Assembly: GCA_001931905.2 (NCBI GenBank)
Contig: MSJI02000808.1
Span: forward strand, 1 to 64,000
Direction: 5' to 3'
Source: Cladosporium sp. IMV 00045
Lineage: Eukaryota; Ascomycota; Dothideomycetes; Cladosporiales; Cladosporiaceae
DNA length: 64,000 nucleotides
This document shows, one piece after another, positions 1 to 12,316 of this stretch. Position 1 is the first letter of the stretch; each line of letters starts with the position of its first letter. The position numbers and the translations under genes are program-made. The notes below the pieces were generated by a model that saw only the letters and a list, made by a program, of their open reading frames with translations, did not search any database and was not told the DNA's origin.

Positions 1-3000
1 CACCAGCACACCACCCACCTCCCGCTCCCCCTCCTGCTCCTCCACCACCACCTCCACCACCACCAACACCCTCCGCGACGGTGCAGCGACCACCGCCGCC
101 ACCACCAATGCAGTCACGACCGGCCGACGAGCGGCCCTCTCGGCTGTCCCTGCTCCCGCTCGTGCGGGACCTTGACGAGGCTGCAGCAGGGCAGCCGAGA
201 GAAGCTCCGTCTGGCCCGGTCAGCCAGATGGAGTGGAGCGACGAGGAGGAAACTTCTCGTCGCTCCAAGAAGAAGGTACGTGAACGTTTTCTTAATGTCA
301 TTGAGCGAAGCAAACGGGCTGCGGCGGCAGTAGCAGCGGAGGCAATACAGGGAGCATGGGCGGAAGGCTTGCCGGGGACAGTGGCAAATATGGAAGTGAG
401 GTCAATGGGTTATGGTGCTATCAGCGACACTGGTGACAGCATGCTTGGGCACGTCAATGAGAAGCGCAAGGGAGGAAGCGTCAGACATGCACGTGCTGGC
501 ATCGAGAAGCGCAGGCAACATGAGGTACGTCCCCTGTCCCCTACACGTTCGGATTCCACTGACAAAGTCACAGGTCTCTAGCTTGCGAGCCTACGATGAG
601 CTCATGTCGCCTAGCTCCTTGACGCAACAACGTGCACTTCCACCGAGAAGGACTTCAACTGATCTTTCTCAACAGGAGGCGTTGTGGCCCAAGTGGCTGA
701 AGGAGAAGGCGTCGGCTCGCTCTTTAAAGAGCAAAACAAGCACCACCGACCTCTCGCAGAGGTCGAAAACCTCGTCGTCACCAGGGTCGCCGGCTCTTGC
801 AAGCCCTGCCGAGGAGAACGAGGCGCCCCCTGTCCCTCCGATCCCGTCGCGGTACGTCCAGGGCTCCCAGGATGCCCTTGTGCGCCCGTCGCCCACCGAG
901 AGGACGAGACCAGCCGGCCTGCGCAAAGCATCTCCGACCAGAGAGCACCGGGATATCTCAGCTGCGGCGCTGAGGAGGCCGACCGATGCTAATTTTGCAC
1001 CATTCCTAAATTATGAGGGCCGGGCACCAGCCTCTGCGTCTCCGAAGACACCAGGCTCCGCAGGATGGACTTCTGGTCGCCCAGTGCGCGACTTCAGAAA
1101 CCTGACGAGCACCACCACGGTTGACACGACATGCACGACAGAATCCTCACGCGAGTTCCCTTCAGGCCCCGAGGACCCCTTCTGGGACAGTGCGGTTGCT
1201 AGAGTCAAAGAACGAGTTCGACAAGAGCAGGAGAAGGAGCGCCGCGAGCAGAAAGCCGTCACAAAGGCCGAGCAGAAGATCATCAGAAGCGTCAGCAGAG
1301 AGCGCGAGGGCCGTCTCAAATGGGCGAAGCAGACGATTGATATGCTAATTGGCAAACATGACGAGCACGGCTGGCTTCCAAAGAAAGACCCGAAGGACTT
1401 CGACGACGATGACTGGAAATTTGTTATGGAGATCCTCAATCACAAGGACACAAGAGCCTTGCGCGATCGCTTGTTCAAGCAGCCAGAATGGGTTGAGGCA
1501 AACAAACGCCGCGAGCGCAAGTACCTTGAGGAAATGCGCATCAACCCGACGCCGGAGTTTCTGGCTGCCAAGCAGGCTCAGAAGGACAAGGAGCACAAAG
1601 AGTACAGCTTTCGCAAGGTCCTTGGTTTGCTCACGGAAGATGAGAAGGAGCGTGAGCGACTCCTGGTAGAATCTCCGTCTGGCCTCGGCATCAGCATGCG
1701 CTTTGGTTCAGGCTCATCGCAAACACCGGGATTGCAAGTGCCCAGAGTTCGAGGACGGCCTTTAAGCAGAGACGTTGAAGATACTCCAAGCAAGACCAAA
1801 GAGGGAGACGATTCATTCAGCTCTTTAGTACGCACCAGCGCAGAAGAGATGACCAATGTCTTCAATACCGAAGGCTTTGACCCACGCTTGAGTAGACTTG
1901 GATCCGAAGAAGTCAAGCAGCGCGTTCAGAGAACGTCTCCCGATTTTCCACGCTCTGACCCACGCACCCCGACGCCTCACAGTTCCAACCTTGGAAAATC
2001 TCTCGACCCACGCCAAAGACTGGGCCATAGTCCAAGCCGTATCCCAACGCCCGCGAAGCGGAATCCGGCCCAGCAACAGAGAAGCGTCAGAAAGGCTTCA
2101 AGCTCGAACGAGCTTTCTCAACAACACTCTATCTACAGGCAGCCGACGTATCGAGGAAAGGGAAAAGGAAAAGCCCCTGATAGAATCTTGAAGGACTTAC
2201 CGACCGTGGGAGTCCACCCAGCACTTCGAGGATCAGAAGCATCCTCACCCTCTCCCGAAGCTCACAGCACAATCTCGACACCCTCTCGCATTCCTACACT
2301 CCGCAAAGTCAAATCTTCCATTGGTACATCAAGGATCCCAACGACTCCTGGTGGCGTACGTCGTCAATATGCCACTGTCCCTTCAACAGGACCAGAACAA
2401 CATGTTGCGGCACTGCAGGCACCACGGAAACTAAACAGGCCCTCCGTGGTTGTCGAGGAATATACTGACCCTGAGATAACATACCACGAGGGTTCCACGT
2501 CAGGTCACTATGGCTTTAGCCAAAATTCACAGGTTGGTAACACTCCGAAGACTGCACCCATTCAACAGAGCATCTTCACTTCGCCAAACACAGGAAGGTC
2601 GGCCAGTGGTCCTGCCGCTCCAATGATGCCTGTTCGTGCTCCTCCTACACCACCAACTATAGAGAAAAGAGTAGGTTCAGCCCCAGGGATTTCAACAAGC
2701 ACCCTGGATCGTCCACATCGTCTATACAATTCGCGTGATCCGCCACCCAACCCCAAGCATTCTGCCAGAGCAGGACCTCAATCTAACATCAGCGCTCGAC
2801 CCGGGGATCAAACCCAAGGGACCAAATCACCGTCACCTCTATTGGCTCCGAGGGACTACGCTCGCCTCAGCCATATCCCACTTGTCCCTGATGCGAGCGA
2901 TTTCATGGCCGCAGCCCTCGCATCCGGTGCTGAGCATGAGACCAGATCATCATCGCTACCGACGATTACCCCCAGAGATAGACTTGAGGCCAAGAGGAGC

Positions 3001-4542
3001 GGTGAGCCTGCGCATTCACCAAGCACAAGTACCGATGAGTATTCGAATGAATTCTCGACGTCTCCAGGCAGTGAGAGACAGCCATTGACAACACTGCCGC
3101 CACGCCTGGATAGTCTGCAATGGAACCCGAGAGTCGCAGAATCCGTCGAGAGCATGGGCGAGGCATCAATCCCGCCTTCGAATGCATCGCAGACTCAGGA
3201 TACCGACGTTGGAACTTCACAGGGCAAGAGGCGCCTTGTACCGCTCGCAGCATCAGGTTCTCGCAAGCCAACCCAGGATACCATCAAATCGACAGAGGGC
3301 ACAGAAAGATCCTCGCACATGCAGTCTCACGTTGGAAGCTCGAGACGCGGTCCTTCCTTGGGCACACCACAACAGGCAACATCCAAATCATCGCCTCTAG
3401 CCTACGAATACACCCCAAGCCGAGCCGAGGGCAAGCGAAAGAAGTCGGCATACCCTCAGACTGGGCAAACTGAGGAACAAGGTGGCAATGACAATCAGCC
3501 GCGGTCAATGCTGCCCTGTACACATGGCGTAGAGACAAACGTCAGAAGCTTCAGTGAAAATGTAGCAGCCCGCGGCCGCGGTAAACGAGTGATCCCAGAT
3601 CTACGCTCAGTATCTCAAGCAACCGGGACCAGCAATACACGCACTCCCACGGGCGTACCGCACGGAAGCGGTTCAGAGCCACAACCATCAAGACAGAGTA
3701 TCTTCGAGCCAATATCTCCAGTAATGCCACTCTTCAGCCAGCCGGGTTCGCGCAGAGGCAGTAACCCCAGCGGTGGGCGCTCAAGTTCCCGCCGCATGGC
3801 GGGCGATGGTACCACTCGTGAATCCAGCACTCGAGCCGAAAATCAAGGAAGCCAAGCCGATGCCAGTAATGCAAACATCAGCATCCGGGAGATTATCAAC
3901 GCATGGCAGCAATCAAGCCCTGCTCCTACCACTTCGCAAAGCCCTGATTCACAAGGCCGCTTTCAAGACCAAGAGATCCAGACCCTGCGCTCGGAGGCTG
4001 GCCTTGAGCCAATTCGTGAACGTATGCCAGGAGACCCAGAGCATCCAGGCCATAGTTACGCTTGGAACACCAAGAAGGTCATGTGCCGTCGCATTCACAA
4101 CCCAGCAGTCATTCTCCCAGCACTCCCCTCCCCGGCGCCTGGCCAGCCTGTTCGCATGTCCGACTACGCATCAGAGTACTTCATCGGCACCTCATACACC
4201 GATGAGCCAAGCGAACCCGAACACTGTGCTCATTGCAACGCCTTCTGTTGCTTCTTCGCAGACGCGGTCTCCCGCCTGGAAACGAGGGACCCCCGGGAGA
4301 CGGACATTGTGAGAATCAGTGGATTCCGCCGGCTCAACGATTTGGTCGCAAACTTGAAGGTGAAGAAGCCGAACGGCATCGAGGAATGGAGTGCATTCTT
4401 GAGATGCTCTCAGTGCGAGCGTCGTTTCTGTCCGGATTGCATCACGCTTTGCTCCGAATCCATGTGTCAAGAGCCGGTCTGCGTTGAGTGCCAGGAAGGA
4501 ATTCACGGAACTGAACTTTGCAGGATCCACAACGTCCTTTGA
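1..4542 (+). CDS. Large disordered protein with Cys-rich C-terminus (5' end outside window)
   Basis: I do not recognise this family. The reading frame is open from the left edge (positions 3-524, Pro-rich from the first base), so the start lies outside. An intron at 525-573 (GTACGT..CACAG, phase 0) joins it to a 1,323-codon exon, 574-4542. The body is low-complexity Ser/Pro/Arg-rich, with a charged, probably helical segment around 1180-1680 (KERVRQEQEKERREQK and similar). The last ~110 residues are different: ordered and Cys-rich, with CxxC pairs (HCAHC, CSQC, FCPDC, CVEC) and a final C-R-I-H, suggesting a zinc-binding module (inference). The charged middle and Cys-rich tail suggest a scaffold or regulatory protein, but no function can be assigned. 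The exon has no frameshift. Confidence 0.75.
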
Positions 4543-5414
4543 GGATTAGATGAGGATGGCAGACGTCGAGAACGTCTGTTCTCATGCAAGAAGCTTGGAT
4601 GATGCAGCGAGTCGAGTTTGGAAAAGACGAATTTCATTGGCCTAACTGTTTCTTTTACACGATGGAATGAGAAAACGAGAAGACGTGATAATTATCAGCA
4701 GACAGCGATTGGGAAGACCCGAGTGCACAGGTATCGGGCACCACATCGGGGCATAAATAGTTGCATACGTAGCATACCGCTGGTCCTGCTTTAGCAGGTC
4801 CCCCGTTTACCGCGCGCAAGTGGTGACAGCGGTGTGTATGAATGAATCATGTAACTGCAAGACGACTGTCCCGATCATGTGACTTGTCTTTGTTGCGGTG
4901 GCCTCACCGAGCGTGCGCTGGCAGGGATCTGTTAATCTGTTATGGGAAAAGCGGTGGTCGCGGCAGGCGTGGCAGCCCCGTTTTCAACGTGTTTGTGAAG
5001 ATGATGATTATGTCATGGAGCCTGATTGCGCTGAAGTCCGTCCTCGGGCAGCAAGCCTTGGCAGCGATCAGCGATGTCAGAGAGAGAGACAGCCTGACAG
5101 CCAGCCAGCCAACTGCTGTCCTCAGGACCTCTACGACCACCGACTACAAGCTGTCTGTTGTTGGAGCCTGGAGGCTGCAACTCTTCTTACTCGCGATACA
5201 AGTACTCATCAAAGACTCTCTCTCGTTTACAATTACACATTGCGGATCCTTTCGCTAGGTCGCCGCAACACCACAACAGACAATCATAGCTGACGACGTT
5301 GCATGCTCGGCTTGCAAGTGACACGAGACCTCGAAACACTGGAGCAAACTTGCCGGGATCTGGCCACAATACGCTTGTAAGGCGGCAACAGTCTCTTCAG
5401 CAAAGAAACACACA
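4543..5414. other. Intergenic region between the Cys-rich protein gene and LAS17
   Basis: This holds the 3' UTR of the upstream gene and the promoter/5' leader of LAS17. Short overlapping open frames around 4840-5290 lack coding character and are not called. No repeat or RNA gene was recognised. Confidence 0.5.
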
Positions 5415-7479
5415 ATGCCCTCCATTCTCTCGGACGACGATAAACAAACGGTGAAGCGCACTGTGCCAAAAGCCTCGAACAAAATCCACGCCGTCGCCGT
5501 CGCTAAGCTGTACATCGCACACCCTCAACACCACAACAGATGGGTCTTTACGGGTCTGCAGGGCGCTGCAGTCCTGGCGAATGACCTTGTGGGCAACGCC
5601 TACTTCATTAAACTGGTGGACGTCTCGCCTTCCAATCGCGGTGTGCTTTGGGACCAGGAAATCTATGACACGTTCCAGTACAACCAGGACAGGACATTCT
5701 TTCACAGCTTCGAGTTGGAGGATTGCATGGCGGGTTTGAGCTTCGCAGATGAGAAAGAGGCGAAGCAATTCAAGAAGAAGGTTGACGAGCGTGAGAAGAA
5801 CGCCCACAAGAACACCAAGAGCAAGCCATTTGCCAGTGGGCCTCAGCAGACTGGATATGGTGGCAGCCAGGCACCTTCCACTGTTAGTTCTGGCGGCGGT
5901 AGCGTGAAATCGCACAGCAGATTTGGATTGGGTTCATTGCTGGGGCGTGACAGGAGTGGCTCTACGCCTCAAGCGCCAGCTCAGAGCATCATCCCGCCCA
6001 GAGGCGTGGAAATCCACAACCCGAATGCTCCCTCACATGCGCCTGCGCAGCCTTCGGCGGCAAGTCGTGCCGCTGCTTCTGGCATTGATCTCAATGATCC
6101 TGAGGTGCAGAAGGTTCTGCAGGAGTTGAAGGGTATGGGCATCACCGAGGACCAGATTGAAGAGCATGCAGGCTTCATTAAGAGCTATCTGGAGCAGAAC
6201 AGAGCCACAGCAGCTGCAGATGCTGAAAAGAAGGAGAGGGCAGCGAAGGCGCCTCCACCACCGCCTCCTGGTGCCCCATCGCCGGTTGCTGCAAATCTGA
6301 GCCCGCAAAATACTGGCTCGTCTGGCGGTACCGGGAAACGAGGCCCTCCGCCTGCACCTCCACCTCCCAGAAAATCGGCTGCGCCATCAGCCTCCGCGGT
6401 TCAGAAACCTCCAAGTCCCTCTCCGAGCCCGCCTCGAGAACCGTCACCACCCAGGCCTCGCTTCAGAGCGCCGCCTCCAATCGCAGATGCTGGCAAATTC
6501 GCAAACGCGGAGCCTCCTCGTGCTTCTCCTGCACTGCCTTCAAGAAGTCGCGCAACCAGCTCAGCTACACCTGGCCCGCCCCCGCCTCCCAGGCCGCCGA
6601 AGACGCCGATCGAGGATGGTGTTTCCTCTCCGCCGCCTTCATCAAGCAGATTCAATGTCCCGCCACCGTTCGAGGGCAAACGTGTTTCTTCCGGGCCACC
6701 TCCCCCTCCCGCGAGATCTGGCGGTCCTCCTCCGCCGCCACCCAGAGATGCATCTTATCAAGTCTCAAATGCCGCTGCCGTCGGGATGCCCCCACCCCCA
6801 CCTCCTCGCGCACCCGCGCCAGGCGGAGACTCTGGCCCTCCTCCACCGCCACTTCCTCCAAGTTCCGCCAGACCTGTTCCTCCACCTCCAAGCGCTGGCG
6901 GTCCTCCTCCTCCACCGCCTCTCCCTCCTACTTCTTCTCCTGCACCGCCTCCTCCTCCCCCACCTCCAATGCCACCATCTTCAGGCGCACCTCCACCACC
7001 TCCCCTCCCACCCACTTCAGGAGCCCCTCCTCCGCCACCCATGCCTCCGTCTTCAGGCGGACCGCCTCCCCCACCTCCCATGCCGCCCCGCGGCGGTGGC
7101 GAAACCGGCGTCGGCAACGATACCGCAGCGGCTGTACCGAAGACCGCCCTCCCCGGCCGAGACGGTCTGCTCTCAGACATCCGCGGCGGCGCGAAGCTCA
7201 AGAAGGTTTCAGACTCGGAGAAGCGTGACCGCAGCGCAGCCGCCGTGCCTGGCGGTGAACCCGCTGCACCTGCTCCTGGTGCTCCGGCAGGTGGCGCTGC
7301 GGGCGGTGAGGCACAGGGCGGTCTTGCTGGTGCGTTGGCTAGTGCGTTGGCGGCTAGGAAGAGTAAAGTTTCGCATTCTGGTGAGTTGCATTGATCTTGT
7401 ATTTTCTGCTGTGTATTGGAGCGTTTAAGCTAACTACCCTTTTCTTACAGATGACGAGAAAGATGATGACGACTGGTAG
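5415..7479 (+). CDS. LAS17: Las17/WASP-family actin nucleation-promoting factor
   Basis: Activator of the Arp2/3 complex at cortical endocytic actin patches (known for the family). The 664-aa product starts with a WH1/EVH1 domain (about residues 16-125, with RWVFTGLQGA and the Trp-containing VLWDQEIYD). A long proline-rich region follows, with many PPPPP blocks for SH3 and profilin partners. Next comes a WH2 actin-binding motif near residues 580-600 (LLSDIRGGAKLKK). It ends in the acidic Arp2/3-binding tail DDEKDDDDW. That tail is on its own exon: the intron is 7381-7450 (GTGAGT..TTACAG, phase 1), and the final exon is 7451-7479. Without splicing the frame would end four residues into the intron (GELH) and lose the acidic tail. 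No separate CRIB domain was seen, as is usual for yeast Las17. Confidence 0.93.
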
Positions 7480-8122
7480 TGAAATGACGATGTTTCGAGT
7501 TGCATGCATTATGAAAGACGCTTTGGCGTCTTGGACCTGCGCATACTATACCCTTAGATAGTTGTTGCAAAACATGTTGATGGATTCTATCTTGATACAC
7601 TCTGTTATGTTGTGGGTGGATTGACAGGTTGGGATCACTATGTCCGCTGACTTCGTCTACTAATGACTTGTCTACGGCGTAACTTGGGTTATTGCATAGA
7701 TAAAGATGAGATAAATGCAAGAAGTGAATTGAGACTATTCAGACGTGCTTCTCAGCTGGTCGAGCTCATCGCATTGATATTGCGAGCCGCCTCTAATGCG
7801 CTGTCGTTTTGACACCAGTTACCGGTGAAGTGGCCGCATTTATCTGAAAGCAGTTCCCAATCAGTTAATACGATAATATCACATGTATTTATCAATGACC
7901 ATTCATTCTCCCATGACGATGAAGTCCAGTGAACAACCCGCCAAGTTCGGAGGCTCGCGGCTGATCCCGAGTTCGCCAATCCGGTTAGCGCGCCAAGTCC
8001 AAGCGCTGAAAGGCCGCACAGCGATATGCAAGCAAGCCGGCTGAACTTATCGACCAGAAGCAAAGCGACGACGCGAACGACGACCCTCCTCATCGACCGG
8101 ACACTAACGACACACCGGCACC
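7480..8122. other. Intergenic region, promoter of RPL24
   Basis: Contains the LAS17 3' UTR and the upstream region of the eL24 gene. The long minus-strand open frame crossing it (7752-8660) runs antisense through eL24 exons and is not supported as a gene. No other element was recognised. Confidence 0.5.
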
Positions 8123-9039
8123 ATGAGGACTTACGACGACACCTTCTCCGGTCGCAAGATCTACCCCGGCAAGGTATGCGGCTGCCCACAATTTTTCCCA
8201 ATTTTACGACTTCGACGATGGCGAGACGGATGAAGGAGGAAGAAGGAAGAAGGAAGAAGGAGGCATGGATCAGGCTCTGGAATGGATCGCACTGTCGGGA
8301 ACATGTGCAATATGGGAGAATGCATGCTGTCGGTGTGGTCGAAAGAGAAGGATTGTTTGGAAAGTGCCTGCGCCATCGAAGATGCTTGGGCGCAAATTTT
8401 GAGGATTGAAACTGGACATGGAGCGCAACCATTCTGATCAGCACTTGTGCTGACATACACTCTCTTACAGGGCAAAATCTTCGTCCGTTCGGACAGCAAG
8501 ATCTTCCGTTTCCAGAACGGCAAGTCCGAGTCTCTCTTCCTCCAGCGCAAGAACCCCCGCAAGATCGCGTGGACTGTTCTCTGCCGTCGCCAGAGGAGAA
8601 AGGGTATCTCTGAGGTACGACCGCCCCACGACCACCGCTTCGGACTGGATTTGCACACATGATCGAGTTTACTCACAACCACCACAGGAGGCCGCCAAGT
8701 CCCGCCGCCGCCGCCAGGTCAAGTCCCAGCGTGCCATCGTTGGTGCTTCCCTCGACGTCATCAAGGAGCGCCGCTCTCAGCGCCCCGAGGCCCGCTCTGC
8801 TGCCCGCCAGGCCGCCATCAAGGAGGGCAAGGAGAAGCGCACTGCCGCCCAGAGCATTAAGAAGGCCGAGAAGGCCAAGACTGCCGCAAAGAGCGCCGCT
8901 GGCCAGAGCACTGGACGGTATGTCGCATCGCTACGGATCCACTAAACCAAGGATGATATACTGACTGATGCGCTGTAGTGTCGTTGGCAAGCAGGCCGCC
9001 AAGGGTGCCGCCAGCAAGCCCAAGCCCACTTCCCGTTAA
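8123..9039 (+). CDS. RPL24: Large-subunit ribosomal protein eL24
   Basis: Cytosolic 60S ribosomal protein. Four exons: 8123-8173, 8471-8614, 8688-8917 and 8979-9039, giving 161 aa, near the usual ~155 of fungal eL24. The N-terminus MRTYDDTFSGRKIYPGKGK and the following RSDSKIFRFQNGKSES, KNPRKIAWTVLCRR and KKGISE-like stretches match the family. The C-terminus is the typical Lys/Arg/Ala-rich helix. The start is the first ATG of a short 17-codon exon, and all junctions are GT..AG. Intron 1 (8174-8470, 297 nt) is long for this locus and carries an AAGGAGGAAG-type purine tract near 8230-8265. Long first introns are common in fungal ribosomal protein genes. Confidence 0.95.
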
Positions 9040-9729
9040 GCGGTCGGGTTTTTCTTGCAATGCATTTCTTCCTTCCGGCGCTTAGAGACAATCGGCTGCG
9101 ATGAGCAGCTACACAAATGGATGGAGTTCAGTCGAAGCGGATGAATCAATGTCTCTCAAAAGAAACGATACCTTGTGCCATCCGTATATCAGCCACCGTG
9201 CTCGGGGAATTGCCATGTTATAGAAGAGCCTGAATGAAAGCTTTGGCTGCTTGAAGACGCGATTTTATGAGCGCAGATGTGTCACTCATCGTGAATCGCA
9301 TTCCGGTCAACCGTGCAGCCAAATTGACGACGACTTCGATTATTCCGTATCCGCACGAGCGCCCCGTCGAAGTATGTGCAACTGTAGAGCCCTCCAATCC
9401 GATCTGGTCTCTCAGCCTGGAACTACATCCACCCTAAAGATTCATGCGTATCAAACTTCTTACCGAACTTTCCTAAAGGACAAGACCAATCATCATATTA
9501 TGCCTCTGTAACGCTCAGGGCACCATAATATCGAAGGCCACAAAAACGACTCGCAAATTGCGAAGTAGCCATATGCAAGTTCCAGCTAAACATTAACCTC
9601 AATATCACAAGAACCACTGCAATTGATCCGATGGACTAATCACCTCAATGCAGCCCACACTGACGCTAGACGAAAACATCATATCCAACTCAAATATTCT
9701 GCTAGTTTCCAACCAACACAAAGCGCCAC
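9040..9729. other. Intergenic region (convergent 3' ends of RPL24 and GH31)
   Basis: This lies between two converging genes, so it should hold only 3' UTRs and terminators. A short open frame at 9251-9511 has no recognisable similarity or coding character. Nothing else was seen. Confidence 0.5.
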
Positions 9730-12316
9730 TTACACAATCTGATACCTCTTCCGCCCATCCTCATCCTGACGCCTCGGCTCGATGACACTGCCGCCCTCAC
9801 TGACCAAAGGCCTAATATCTCCATGCGGGAGAATAACAGTAATCCCATTCTTCAACCACGGCGGCTCAAACGTCGCCACCTGCGCCTTGAACGCCACAAA
9901 GACCTCCTTCGGCGTTGCCGAATAGCTAATAGTGAACTCGGACATCTGCTTCTCTGCAACCTCGACGACGGAAATCCCATCATCCTCCAACCAAGACGTC
10001 ACGTACGTCTCTCCGCGCGATTTGTCTTCCGGACTGGGGAAGATCTCCACCCCGCGGTAGTCGTCTTCCTCCAGTTTCGCCTGGTTGACTTTGTCCCCCG
10101 GTGCAACTGTCTGCTTGGGTTTGCCGACCGGCACGGCACCGCCGATGCGCGCCAGGACGGGAATGCTGTCTTCCAAGGCGAGGAGATCTTGTGCCACTTT
10201 CCAGCTGTCAGGTATTGGTATGGCGCGTTGGTGTTCAAGAACCCGGGATCGGAGTTGCTGCGTTTTGGGAGGTAGACTTTGGCCTCCGTGACGTCGGGTT
10301 CGTAGACGCCGCCGATCATGAGCGTGTCGCCTAACCAGTACTGCTCGTCTCCGTTCTTTGACACCTTACTGTTCCAAACTTCCGGATCGAACTCGTATCC
10401 CCAACCCACCCATTTCTGCGGCGGCGTCGCTGTGAAGTGGCTCTGCAGCCCGAGACCGTAAAGGTAGGGGATTAGCTCGTAGCGGCGGCAGATCGCTTTG
10501 CGGATCTCCGGCAGCACTTCCGGGTACATCCAGGGCTCAATCACGTCGCCGACGCTGTTGTCCGAGCCGGTCTTGAAGCAGTTGATGGCGAAGCGTGGCG
10601 AGTGGATGCCCGTTTGCACCCAGCGAACTAGCAGCTCGGGGGAGGGTTGGGGCCCTTCGAAACCGCCGATGTCTGAGCCGTAGCATTGCAGCAGACACAT
10701 GCCTGCGGTCAGGTGGATGGCGTTGGCCCCTTTGTAGCCTTCCCATGAGGTCACGTTGTCGCCGGACCAGGATGAGTTGCAGTACCGCATGGTGCCGGTC
10801 GTGGCGCTGCGGGTGAGGACGTAGGGACGCTCGGTGGGAGCGACTTCAAGGAGAGCGTCGTGGGAGCTCTTGCCCATCAGCTCGGTGTTGATAGCGCGAC
10901 CCCAGAGGCCTATGTCTCTGCGCTTTTCGCCAGTGGCTTCTGCGGAGGCGGCGGCGGCGTCTCGCTGGTCTAAGGCGTTGATCCATTCGTCGCTGGGAAC
11001 GGTGTATTCGTTGTTGTCATTCCACATGCAGTCGATGCCGATCTCGCGGAGACTCTTGACGCCGTTGTACCACCAGTCGTATCCTGCCTTGGAAGTGAAG
11101 TCGATGTGACCACCCTCGCCGCTCTCGCCGCCGCCCGCGCTCCAGAGCCTGGTAACCCCGGTGCCGCCGGTTCGAGGGTCGGTGAAAAGAGCACCCTGGC
11201 TTACGAGCTTCTCGTATTCGGGATGGTTTGCGAGGACGTAAGGTTTGATGTTGGCGATCAGCCGAATGCCTCTGTCGAGGAAGGCCTGTACGAAGCCTTC
11301 CGGGTCGGGGAATCTGTGCTTGTTCCAAGTGAAGACGTTTCGGGTCTTCGGCTCTGTCTCTGCAACGGTGTATCCTGAGCTCATCTGGAACCCGGAGCAG
11401 GGGATGTCATATCTGAGTTCTTGGTTAGTGGCTATACTAGCTGAAAGGTAAAAGCGACTTACTTCTCAAGCTTTAATGCGAATCCCATAAGAGCATCACA
11501 TGCCCTCGGTTCATCCAGCATGGAGTACATCATACCCCCGGCCAGATATCCATACGCCCATCGAGGCGTCAGGAGAGGAAACCCAACCAACTCCGCGAAC
11601 AAAGTCACGACCTCCTCCAACGTGCGCCCCACCATCATGTACTCTTCCAGACCGCCAAAGTCCTGAGAATACTTCTTGTAAAAACCCCACATGCCATCCA
11701 TCTCGCTACCAACAGAGTAGGCACCTCTGGCATGACTAGTCGAAAACGTGCCAACGACTCCCTCGGGCCCAGCTTTGATCAAGAGAGGGATGTGCTTGTA
11801 CATGGGATCCGATCGTAGAGCATCATATCCAAAGCAGTCAGTAGCGGAAAGAGTGAACTGTCGGTTCGAGAGGTCCATTGGCGACGCTTTCTCGCCGAGA
11901 CCTACATGGAGATGTCCACGGTAGTAACGGGTGTAGTGGCAGATACCAGGGCCATCGACGGCGTATGAGCGGAAGGGGAGGTCCTTGTGCAATGGCTCCT
12001 CGCCTGTGTAGCCGGCGGTGACGAGAGGAACGCCTTTCCAGGTCACTTTTGCTTCCACGCCATTGGGGCAATGGAAGGTCTTCGACTCTGTGTCCCTGGT
12101 ACCAGTTATGCTTTCTGGGGAGCTTTCAGGTCGCTTCACGCTTGGGAAAGGCGGCAACGGATGAGATGGCGAGGAGAATGTTGTCCTGAAGAGGCCAGGC
12201 TTGATTGCTTCGAATGTGAAGTCGAACTCTGGCTCTGAAGAACGTAGGTTGATCGAAGAGTCTGTAGATTCGGGCGCCTCGGCGTAAGAAGCCGGCACAA
12301 TCTCATTTTGAGGCAT
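9730..12316 (-). CDS. Glycoside hydrolase family 31 (alpha-glucosidase/xylosidase-like), with one frameshift
   Basis: GH31 enzymes cleave alpha-linked glycosides by a retaining mechanism. Exon 1 is 12316-11463. An intron follows at 11462-11413 (GTAAGT..CTCAG, 50 nt), and exon 2 is 11412-9730. The GH31 nucleophile motif WNDNNE (Asp near residue 417) and a likely acid/base Asp in WSGDNVTSW (near residue 503) are present. There is no N-terminal signal peptide, so it may be intracellular. The frame breaks near 10165-10175, about codon 698. Upstream it reads GKWHKISSPWK, downstream DSIPVLARIGGAVPVGK, and one missing base between them restores a continuous ~845-aa product. Substrate specificity is not readable. 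It is divergent from the MFS gene. Either a consensus error or a real inactivating deletion explains the break. Confidence 0.88.

Noticed and set aside
4842..5293. Overlapping small frames upstream of LAS17
   Set aside because: Compositionally biased, mutually overlapping in different frames, no start context or homology cue; best seen as 5' leader.
7752..8660. 302-codon minus-strand open frame over RPL24
   Set aside because: Runs across eL24 exons and introns; composition rich in Arg, Cys and Ser with no recognisable motif. The plus-strand gene explains the region.
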